NCBI RefSeq assembly: GCF_014904695.1
Contig: NZ_JACXXN010000001.1
Span: forward strand, 372,001 to 436,000
Direction of reading: 5' to 3'
Length of the DNA: 64,000 nt
Origin: Nostoc sp. MG11
GTDB lineage: Bacteria > Cyanobacteriota > Cyanobacteriia > Cyanobacteriales > Nostocaceae
Shown: positions 58,401 to 64,000 of the stretch, one piece after another
Position numbering within the stretch: position 1 is the stretch's first letter
Layout of the letters: each line of letters starts with the position of its first letter
Program-made: the position numbers and the translations under genes
The notes under the pieces: model-generated
What the model saw: only the letters and a program-made list of their open reading frames with translations
Database searches by the model: none
Told to the model about the DNA's origin: nothing

Positions 58401-61007
58401 CGCACTTATGCAGATTTGCGGACACCCGCAGGCTTAGAGGAAGTTGCCACCTACGCTGATGGTATTGGCCCCTGGAAACGGATGATTGTCTCGGTTGCGG
58501 GTGTTGATGCCGATGGCGATGGTGAAGCGGATGATGTGAATGGCGATGGCGTAGTCAACGATGCTGACAAAACCCTAACTGAACCCACTTCTTTGGTGAA
58601 AGATGCCCATGATGCAGGTTTACTAGTACATCCTTACACCTTCCGCGATGAAGAACGTTACTTAGCATCAGATTACAACGGCAACCCACAAGAAGAATTT
58701 AAACAGTACATCAATTTAGGTGTTGATGGTTACTTTACTGACTTCCCTGGTACAGGCGACTTGGTGCGCGACCAATTAACCGGGGATTTTGTGCGTTCAC
58801 CACAAAATCCTGATGTATTAGAGAAGACACAATTCCAAACCTTGGATGGGAATGCGCCTTTAGTTATCGGTCATCGCGGTGCTAGCGGTTTACGTCCAGA
58901 ACATACTTTGGAAGCATATAAACTAGCGATCGCTGATGGGGCTGATTTCATTGAACCAGATTTAGTTGCCACCAAGGATGGTTATTTGGTAGCGCGTCAC
59001 GAAAACGCTCTAGCAATTATCAATGACGATGGGACACTGAACACCACCGACACCAGCACCGATATCTATCTACGTCCAGAGTTCGCCGACCGTAAAACTA
59101 CTAAAGTCATTGATGAGCGCACTATCACAGGCTGGTTTACAGAAGACTTAACTCTGGAAGAACTGAAAACCCTGAATGCCATTGAACGTCTACCTGAACT
59201 CCGGGGAACCAAATTTAACAATGACAAGCTGAAAGTTCCCACTCTCGAAGAAATCATCGATTTGGTGAAGCAGGTAGAAACAGAAACAGGTCGCAAAATT
59301 GGTATTTACCCAGAAACCAAGCACCCCACCTACTTTGAAAATATCGGCATCAACTTAGGTCAGAAACTAGTTGACACCTTAGTTGCTAAAGAGTTTACTG
59401 ATCCTGAGCGGGTATTCATCCAGTCCTTTGAGGTGGGCAATCTCAAGGAACTGAAACAGGACATCATGCCTAAAGCAGAAATTGATTTGCCACTAGTTCA
59501 GTTATTTGGTGGAGCCACAGGCAAGCCTTATGATTTTATTGTTAGTGGTGACTCTCGCACCTACGGCGATCTTACCAAACCGACAGAACTAGCTGCGATC
59601 GCTACTTATGCTGCTGGTATTGGCCCCAACAAGCGCCTGATTGTTCCCGCGCAAACAGTTGACCGTAACGGCGATGGTCAACCAGATGACTTGAATGGTG
59701 ATGGCACAATCAGCGAGCCTGATAGAGTTTTGGGTACTCCCACTACTTTGGTGAAAGATGCTCATGATGCTAACTTGTTAGTACATCCTTACACCTTCCG
59801 CAACGAAGGGGTTTTCTTAGCATCAGATTACAACGGCGACCCGAAAAAGGAATATGAACAGTTCATCGACTTAGGAGTTGATGGCTACTTCACTGACTTC
59901 CCCGGTACAGGCGACCTGGTGCGCGACCAACTCGCGGGTGAACCTGCTGTCTCCAACCTTGGTGGTTCCAAAGGATTTGAGGGACTAGCCATCAGTCCCG
60001 ACAAGAAAACTCTGTATCCTTTACTAGAAGGTACTGTTACTGGCGACCCCGCTGGTTCACTGCGAATCTACAAATTTGATGTAGCATCTGAGCAGTTCCA
60101 AGGTCAATTAGGCTTTTACCAATTAGATGACCCAAGTTACGCCATTGGTGATTTTACCGCTGTTAACTCAAATGAATATCTCGTAATTGAGCGAGATGGT
60201 GGTCAAGGTGAGACTGCTAAGTTCAAGAAGATATTCAAAGTTGACTTGTCTAAAAAAGATGCTGATGGTTTTGTAGCTAAAGAGGAAGTCGTGGATTTGA
60301 TGAATATTCAAGACCCCAACGACTTGAATAAAGACGGCAATACCAAATTCACTTTCCCCTTTGTAACTATCGAAGATGTATTGGTACTAGATGCCAAAAC
60401 GCTTTTAGTTGCCAACGATAACAATTATCCCTTCTCACAGGGACGACCAGGTGGGATTGATAACAACGAAATTATCACTCTGGAGTTAGAAAAGCCGCTT
60501 AATTTAGCACAAAGCAACCTCCTGGATTTACGCGATGCGACACAACCAGTAAGCGCTGAGTTTGTAGTTAACAGAGATGCTGGTTATAACAATTACATCA
60601 GCTTCTATCAGGTAACTGATGAGAATGGTGGTATTGATACTAACGGCGATCGCAAAGCAGATATTCTCGTTGGCCAAACTGGTTATACTGAAGCAGCAGT
60701 GCGTGGACGTGTTACAGGCATTGACCTGACAGCAAACAACCAAGATACGGCAACATACACTGGCACTTTTGAGCCTGGTTCTATCTTTGCAGCATTTATC
60801 ATCGCTAATGGTAGACCCGATGCAATTCTCGATAGTAATCCCAGTAACAATCCGGCGGTTTACTTCCCATTCTTAGGCGCTAATTCAGACAAAGTAGATC
60901 ACATTCGCCTATTAGGTAATAACACCTTTGGCTTTGAGGATTTACCCAATGGCGGTGACAAAGATTATAACGATATGACTGTGCGTGTGAATTTGAATAT
61001 CGCTTAG
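52434..61007 (+). CDS. 2857-residue multi-domain phosphorus-scavenging enzyme
   Basis: A giant protein with this order (residues approximate): endonuclease/exonuclease/phosphatase-like domain 14-400; esterase-like propeller (PF13449 type) 402-795 with a Ca-binding [12 protein letters not shown] loop; beta-propeller phytase 800-1150 ([32 protein letters not shown]); second esterase-like propeller 1170-1610; first half of a third propeller 1627-1765; GDPD-1 1766-2110 ([25 protein letters not shown]); GDPD-2 2140-2500 ([16 protein letters not shown]); second half of that propeller 2506-2690; DUF4114-like C-terminus 2696-2857. Both GDPD domains carry dockerin-like inserts ([26 protein letters not shown]). 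No signal peptide is seen; secretion, probably type I, is inferred. An alternative ATG lies at 52473. It probably releases phosphate from organic phosphoesters. Confidence 0.8.
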   Translation: MQTLLNKQLFADFMVTTNSIRFSQFNASLNRNAEGQLTTDLSTPDNAQAKAVAEIIQRSNPDVLLINEFDYDSENPNQTVELFQQNYLAISQNGATPVDYPYIYIAPSNTGIASGFDLNNNGTAVTTPGEPGYGDDAIGFGNFPGQYGMLLLSKYPIDTENVRTFQNFLWKDMPNALLPDDPTTPKPNDWYSADELEVLRLSSKSHWDVPIQVNGETVHVLASHPTPPTFDGAEDRNGKRNHDEIRFWADYITPGKGDYIYDDGGKKGGIAAGSSFVIMGDQNADPVDGDSFDNAIRQLLQNPGINTNVIPSSPGAAQQADLQGGANASQKGNPSFDTADFGDTAPGNLRVDYVLPSADLKINNSEVFWPLNTDPTFPLVGTFPFPSSDHRLVFADVQVGATEAGKTIPSAEFQGQTVFTTGFIPAGVAGAVNGVETPVGGLSGVTYDATKNVYYAISDDRSQFGPARFYTFTADPATITTTGATFTNVTPLKDSRGNFFALNSLDPEGIALTDNGTVFISSEGEVNLNAGRVSDPFVKEFSLTTGQEVRSLSVPSKYLPVVQDTNGDGIVNAGDTQISGVRNNAALESLTITPDQKTLFTATENALFQDGPVATTTTETRSRIMQYNLLSGQPEKEYLYVTDSVAVPPNPADAFSTNGLVDLLAIDNRGTLLALERSFSAGVPGTGNTIKIYEVTLQGATDISAIDSLESLSEAQLAALQPAQKRLLLNLDSLNLPTGTDNIEGLAFGPKLADGSQSIVLVSDNNFSQTQFTQILTLSADIVNTAIPTVETRPDLFDDETLPTSGRADADDPAIYVNATDSADSLVLTAVKNAGLRVYNLSGELLQEVNPGDIRYNNIDLQYGFKLGDESVDIAVASDRENDKLAIFKINPNANAEGKYLEDITDSSIGTLFQAPPFEPPYDPSERSAYGVALYRSPISNDYYAFVNRRETGDVAQFKLLDKGNGKIGVERVREFTIPTTEEREPQTEGMVVDQETGFLYIGQEDVGIWKFQAEPDGGTTGKLIDRVKDLGGTNLTNDVEGLSIYYGANGTGYLLASSQGDNTFVAYTREGNNEYIGNFAVGSNGAIDSVQESDGADVVNVPLGPNFPQGLFVTQDGDNDPAKLVQDEDELANINSNFKLVPWENIANAFPNPLNIDTTSYDPRNPVAQPKLTIYDFENLPKLGTASNGQDVFLGGFSGLYFQGIAANGNLKFVTHPDRGPNGDNTDSGRPFPLPDYQPEIVSFELNRSTGEISITKRTKLFREDGTTPLTGLPNLQTGEENTAYTDEIGVDLNNNVLANDPFGADMEGIVVTENSDFWMVDEYRPAIYHFNSNGKLIDRFIPAGDATDATQNGGKSYGTPALPAVYAQRRANRGFEGVALEGTKLYAFIQSPIDNPDDSDDTTSKNSQNLRILEFDTVTKKVTGEFLYVLEGLQGTDKIGDAVSLGNGRFAVIERDDKSDATSNKLIFQIDLAGATNINSSPKLATLPTGKTIEQLTTDELAAADIVPVSKSLIVNAAELGYTGVDKLEGLALVAPNTLAIINDNDFSVTGTTTNPDGSLTVDIVSPANPEKLGIIELPNDLPVAQKVTLKGFASLPADTFAEGPPSGSDITGTNGRNVPFAKQPIQGFSGVQVADDNSFWFLSDNGFGSKSNSADYLLRIYRLDPSFRGAEAQGDGSVKVLDFIQLSDPDKKVPFDIVNENTEERLLTGADFDVESLAMAADGTFWIGDEFGPYVLHFDANGKLLDAPVATPNTTNLDTLGGKPPIVIGHRGASGELPEHTLGAYKLAIERGADFIEPDLVSTKDGVLIARHEPNMINTTDVAERPEFSDRKTTKIVDGVEEEGFFASDFTLAEIKTLRAIMPQAFRPQAFNGLYEIPTFEEIIELVKQTEADTGRKIGIYPETKHPTYHDALGLSLEEPLLATLEKTKFTDPSRVFIQSFETSNLKELNEKTDIPLVQLLDAVDVNLDGSLIETKPYDFVVDKDSRTYADLRTPAGLEEVATYADGIGPWKRMIVSVAGVDADGDGEADDVNGDGVVNDADKTLTEPTSLVKDAHDAGLLVHPYTFRDEERYLASDYNGNPQEEFKQYINLGVDGYFTDFPGTGDLVRDQLTGDFVRSPQNPDVLEKTQFQTLDGNAPLVIGHRGASGLRPEHTLEAYKLAIADGADFIEPDLVATKDGYLVARHENALAIINDDGTLNTTDTSTDIYLRPEFADRKTTKVIDERTITGWFTEDLTLEELKTLNAIERLPELRGTKFNNDKLKVPTLEEIIDLVKQVETETGRKIGIYPETKHPTYFENIGINLGQKLVDTLVAKEFTDPERVFIQSFEVGNLKELKQDIMPKAEIDLPLVQLFGGATGKPYDFIVSGDSRTYGDLTKPTELAAIATYAAGIGPNKRLIVPAQTVDRNGDGQPDDLNGDGTISEPDRVLGTPTTLVKDAHDANLLVHPYTFRNEGVFLASDYNGDPKKEYEQFIDLGVDGYFTDFPGTGDLVRDQLAGEPAVSNLGGSKGFEGLAISPDKKTLYPLLEGTVTGDPAGSLRIYKFDVASEQFQGQLGFYQLDDPSYAIGDFTAVNSNEYLVIERDGGQGETAKFKKIFKVDLSKKDADGFVAKEEVVDLMNIQDPNDLNKDGNTKFTFPFVTIEDVLVLDAKTLLVANDNNYPFSQGRPGGIDNNEIITLELEKPLNLAQSNLLDLRDATQPVSAEFVVNRDAGYNNYISFYQVTDENGGIDTNGDRKADILVGQTGYTEAAVRGRVTGIDLTANNQDTATYTGTFEPGSIFAAFIIANGRPDAILDSNPSNNPAVYFPFLGANSDKVDHIRLLGNNTFGFEDLPNGGDKDYNDMTVRVNLNIA

Positions 61008-61039
61008 CCAGGTAATATCAAAATCAGATAATTTTAAAT

Positions 61040-61074
61040 AACCTCATCCTGCTTGCGGGGTGGGGTTATTTTTT
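61040..61074 (+). terminator. Intrinsic terminator after the giant gene
   Basis: AACCTCATCC (61040-61049) pairs with GGGTGGGGTT (61058-61067, two G-U pairs), followed by ATTTTTT. Confidence 0.85.
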
Positions 61075-61131
61075 GCCTTTCAAGATAAAAGGCAAGTCTA
61101 TTAAAGCTTGAAACTCCAGTTTTCACCTTCA

Positions 61132-61414
61132 GAACTCGGAACTTCGTGTTTGAAACTCGGAACTTCGTGTTTGAAACTCGGAACTTCGTGTTTGAAACTC
61201 GGAACTTCGTGTTTGAAACTCGGAACTTCGTGCTCAGAACTCGAAACTTCGTGTTCGGAACTCGGAACTTCGTGCTCAGAACTCGGAACTTCGTGCTCAG
61301 AACTCGGAACTTCGTGCTCAGAACTCGGAACTTCGTGTTCGGAACTCGGAACTTCGTGCTCAGAACTCGGAACTTCGTGCTCAGAACTCAGAACTTCGTG
61401 CTCAGAACTCGGAG
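61132..61414. repeat. 21-bp tandem repeat array, 13 full units
   Basis: The unit GAACTCGGAACTTCGTGCTCA, with variants at the last seven bases (GTGTTTG, GTGTTCG), is repeated 13 times without slippage from 61132 to 61404, with a partial copy to 61414. Each unit is three heptamers; the first two, GAACTCG and GAACTTC, differ at two positions, so the array may derive from a heptanucleotide STRR. It lies between the giant gene's terminator and the LVIVD gene. Two overlapping frames stay open across it only because 21 is a multiple of three; neither is credited as a gene. Confidence 0.95.
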
Positions 61415-61606
61415 TAATAGTTTTATACCAATTCGTGATTATTTCAGGCTGTTGCTAACAGCTTAAAAGCAGGTAGCGTAAACGTAAAGCGGCTTGTGGT
61501 GGGACAGCGATCGCTATAGTATAAAAATTAAACTTTAATAGCTAAAAACCCGCTCTTATACTTAATCGTTTTTAACAGTGCATAAATTTTAGTGTTCATA
61601 AAAACT

Positions 61607-63793
61607 ATGTCGATAACCGCATACCCATCAGTGCTGAATTCTTTTTTAAAAGGTACATTAGATACTCTTGGCGTTGCCTATAGTGTAGCTGTAGTGGATA
61701 ACTACGCCTACGTCGCTGACGCCAACAATGGTTTGCAAATCATTGACATTACAAACCCTAGCGCACCCTTCCTCAAAGGTTCATTAGATACTACTGGTCT
61801 TGCTTATGGCGTAGCTGTAGCAGGTAACTACGCTTATGTTGCTGACACCACCAGTGGTTTGCAAATCATCGACATCACAAACCCGGCTGCACCCTCCCTC
61901 AAAAGTACATTCGATACTATTTTTGCCTTAAATGTAGCTGTAGTGGGTAACTACGCCTACGTTGTTGATATCACCAGTGGTTTGCAAATTATTGACATTA
62001 CAAACCCTACAGCACCCTTCCTCAAAGGTACATTAAATACTGGCCCTGCCTTGGGCGTAACTGTAGTAAGTGACTATGCTTACGTTGCTGGCAATGGTTT
62101 AGAAATCATTGATGTCACAGACCCCGCTGCACCTTCCCTCACAGCTAGATTCGATACTCCTGGTAATGCTTATGGTGTGGCTGTAGCGGGTAACTACGCC
62201 TATGTCGCTGACTATGGCAGTGGTTTGCAAATCATTGACATTACAGACCCGACTGCACCCTTTCTCAAAGGTACATTAGATACTACTGGCAATGCCTATA
62301 ACGTGGCTGTAGCAGGTAACTATGCTTATGTTGCTGACACCACCAGTGGTTTACAAATCATTGATATTACAGACCCGGCTGCACCTTTCCTCAAAAATAC
62401 ATTAGATACTCCTGGCGCTGCTTTAGGTGTAGCTGTAGTGGGTAAATATGTTTACATTGCTGATGAAAACAGTGGTTTGCAAATCATAGAGAACAATACA
62501 GTTCCGACTTCTGCTGACAAAGCTATCACTATCAATTCCGACAGCCTCTACATTTTCCAGCCTAGCGACTTTGCATTTAGCGACCCTGACAGCGGCGACA
62601 GCTTGCAAGCAATACAAATTATCACATTGCCTGAGTTAGGATTTTTCTTAGATAGCGATGATAACGATACTCTAGATTCTGGTGAAGCTATCTCATTGGG
62701 GCAAATAATTCCGCTGGATAAATTGAGCCAGCTGAAGCTTAAGACTGATATTACTGCCACAGGTAACAATTTTGCCAGCTTCCAGTTCAAAATCACTGAT
62801 GGCACAGATTACAGCGCTTCGCCAAACAACTTTACTATTAATGTTACTACACAAACAAATCTCTCTTTTAAGCTGGTAAAGCAAAGTTCTAGTATGGTCT
62901 ACGAACTAGGAGTATTTACCGTTGACGATGCAGAAGGTAAGATTGGCGATATTGCTCCTGGTACAACCGGGTATACCGAAGCGGCTCTTAAACGAGCTAA
63001 GGTAGTTTTCTCTTCACTTGCTAATATCCCCAATGGGTTTAATACTGACTTAGCGACTCTGCAAGAATTCAACTCTGGTGAGAAGCTAAGGTTTTTCTTA
63101 GTACGCAACAGCAGTATTAATGGGGTGCTGACTGGAGAAGCTGCTTTCTCAGATGTAATTTTCTCCTCAGCGGCAAATTTTGAAGTTGAACCCTCAAAAA
63201 ATGAAGTATTCTCTCTCAACTTCCAGGATTTGGTAGTAGAAATTCAACCAACAAACCAAGAATTACCTTTGGGTACAGGTTTGCAAGGACAGCAAGAAGC
63301 AGAATTGATTGATTTACGGGATGTGACACAACAGGTGAAAGCTGAGTTTGTCGTCAATAGAGAAGCTGTTTTCAATAATTTTGTTGGCTTCTATCGAGTG
63401 AGTGATGAGAATGGTGGTATTGATATTAATGGCGATCGCACAGCAGATATTCTCGTTGGACAGGCGGGTTATACTGAAGCAGCGGTGCGTGGACGAGTCG
63501 CAGGTATTGACCTGACTGTGAACAATCAAGGTACGGCAACTTACGCCAGCACTTTCGAGCCTGATTCTTTGTTTGCACCATTTATTATTGTTGATGGTAG
63601 CCCCGATGCAATTCTCGATAGTAATGCCAATAACGATCCAGCAGTGTACTTTCCCTTCTTAAGTGCTAATACTGACAAAACCGATCACATTCGCCTGTTA
63701 GGGAATAACACCTTCGGTTTTGAAGATTTATTAAATGGCGGTGATAAAGATTACAACGATGTGATTGTGCGCGTAAATTTGAGTATTGCTTAA
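61607..63793 (+). CDS. LVIVD-repeat protein with DUF4114-like C-terminus
   Basis: A 728-residue protein (ATG 61607 preferred to a GTG at 61592). Residues ~10-300 are seven ~41-residue LVIVD-type repeats with NYAYVADxxSGLQIIDITNPxAPFLKGTLDT, predicted to form a beta-propeller. Residues ~305-395 are a cadherin-like linker (FAFSDPDSGDSLQAIQI). Further beta-rich sequence precedes the C-terminal ~162 residues (from LIDLRDVTQQVKAEFVVN to [28 protein letters not shown]), which are close to the C-terminus of the giant enzyme. No signal peptide; probably secreted by the same route. Surface or matrix protein is inferred. Confidence 0.8.
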   Translation: MSITAYPSVLNSFLKGTLDTLGVAYSVAVVDNYAYVADANNGLQIIDITNPSAPFLKGSLDTTGLAYGVAVAGNYAYVADTTSGLQIIDITNPAAPSLKSTFDTIFALNVAVVGNYAYVVDITSGLQIIDITNPTAPFLKGTLNTGPALGVTVVSDYAYVAGNGLEIIDVTDPAAPSLTARFDTPGNAYGVAVAGNYAYVADYGSGLQIIDITDPTAPFLKGTLDTTGNAYNVAVAGNYAYVADTTSGLQIIDITDPAAPFLKNTLDTPGAALGVAVVGKYVYIADENSGLQIIENNTVPTSADKAITINSDSLYIFQPSDFAFSDPDSGDSLQAIQIITLPELGFFLDSDDNDTLDSGEAISLGQIIPLDKLSQLKLKTDITATGNNFASFQFKITDGTDYSASPNNFTINVTTQTNLSFKLVKQSSSMVYELGVFTVDDAEGKIGDIAPGTTGYTEAALKRAKVVFSSLANIPNGFNTDLATLQEFNSGEKLRFFLVRNSSINGVLTGEAAFSDVIFSSAANFEVEPSKNEVFSLNFQDLVVEIQPTNQELPLGTGLQGQQEAELIDLRDVTQQVKAEFVVNREAVFNNFVGFYRVSDENGGIDINGDRTADILVGQAGYTEAAVRGRVAGIDLTVNNQGTATYASTFEPDSLFAPFIIVDGSPDAILDSNANNDPAVYFPFLSANTDKTDHIRLLGNNTFGFEDLLNGGDKDYNDVIVRVNLSIA

Positions 63794-63794
63794 G

Positions 63795-63833
63795 AAATCT
63801 TGCTTATTTCGCTTAACTTCGAGCAAGATTTTT
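63795..63833 (+). terminator. Intrinsic terminator after the LVIVD gene
   Basis: AAATCTTGCT pairs perfectly with AGCAAGATTT across 17 bases, with a T run; two bases after the stop codon. Confidence 0.8.
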
Positions 63834-63868
63834 CCCCTTCTCTCTTTAACCGAGAAGTATTAGGCGAG

Positions 63869-63902
63869 AAACTCCATCTGATTGCGGGTGGAGTTTTTTT
63901 TA
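63869..63902 (+). terminator. Second terminator hairpin
   Basis: AAACTCCATC pairs with GGTGGAGTTT (one G-U pair) and is followed by a run of T. It backs up the first terminator. Confidence 0.75.
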
Positions 63903-64000
63903 TCAGTTTATTTACTGAGGCAATTCACTAGATTGACACAATAAGCTGTACGGGTCATTCCTCGCCTTACGGACAAAGAATATTATCTTTGCTAATTATC

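Noticed and set aside
61108-61466. Two long overlapping frames encoding Glu/Leu/Thr/Ser- or Phe/Thr/Arg/Asn-repeat proteins
   Set aside because: They exist only because the 21-bp repeat has no stop codons in these frames; both frames are equally open and no start signal stands out.
61561-61580. PHO-box-like TTAA pair before the LVIVD gene
   Set aside because: The spacing is ten instead of eleven bases and the units match poorly.

Overview
The window comes from the chromosome of a filamentous, probably heterocystous cyanobacterium (Nostoc/Anabaena type). Evidence: photosystem I genes psaL, psaJ and psaF, a Psb35-like photosystem II small protein, a COP23-domain protein, very many HIP1 octamers (GCGATCGC), heptanucleotide short tandem repeats (STRRs) between genes, and several MITE-like palindromic elements. 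The order remA-gmk / psaL-psaJ-psaF / tsaD / Tic22-prmC-tsaC-histidine kinase / secF-secD-pdhB matches, from memory, one region of the Anabaena sp. PCC 7120 chromosome; this was not checked by alignment.

Layout. 1-9.5 kb: tail of a DUF4129 protein, an SDR epimerase, an APH-type kinase, remA-gmk, photosystem I genes, tsaD, an alpha/beta hydrolase, an ACT-domain protein and a Ycf52-like acetyltransferase. 9.8 kb: tRNA-Pro(UGG) with a near-consensus promoter. 10.5-18.6 kb: Tic22, prmC, tsaC, a degenerate histidine kinase, a second GNAT, secD-secF and pdhB. 19-22.5 kb: an XRE regulator, a VapBC-like pair with a clipped toxin, hemB, a DUF4870 protein. 22.6-35.1 kb: prfC, an M48-like protein without its zinc motif, an RRM protein, a glycosyltransferase, a PEP-CTERM protein, rqcH, and an ECF sigma factor with a membrane partner carrying an OstA/LptA-like domain. 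35.4-38.5 kb: a NUDIX hydrolase, an epimerase-DUF1611 pair and psb35.

38.7-43.2 kb holds the most system-like locus: a compact minus-strand operon of a Trypco1-like small protein, a trypsin-nSTAND NTPase with one membrane helix and two EF-hand-like loops, and two exported small proteins. It resembles the NTP-dependent conflict systems described for multicellular bacteria, here in a transmembrane form.

43.5-48.6 kb: a Uma2-type protein, an intact M48 peptidase with a TPR-like region, a COP23 protein, a gene remnant and a hydrolase. 49-63.8 kb: three very large, probably secreted proteins. One is a lamin-tail/nuclease/RTX protein. The second is a 2857-residue multi-enzyme predicted to combine a nuclease-like domain, esterase-like propellers, a beta-propeller phytase and two GDPD domains nested in a propeller. 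The third is an LVIVD-repeat protein sharing its C-terminal DUF4114 module with the second. A PHO-box-like array sits upstream of the first. Together they suggest extracellular phosphorus scavenging.

All assignments are by reading sequence motifs; no database search was possible.
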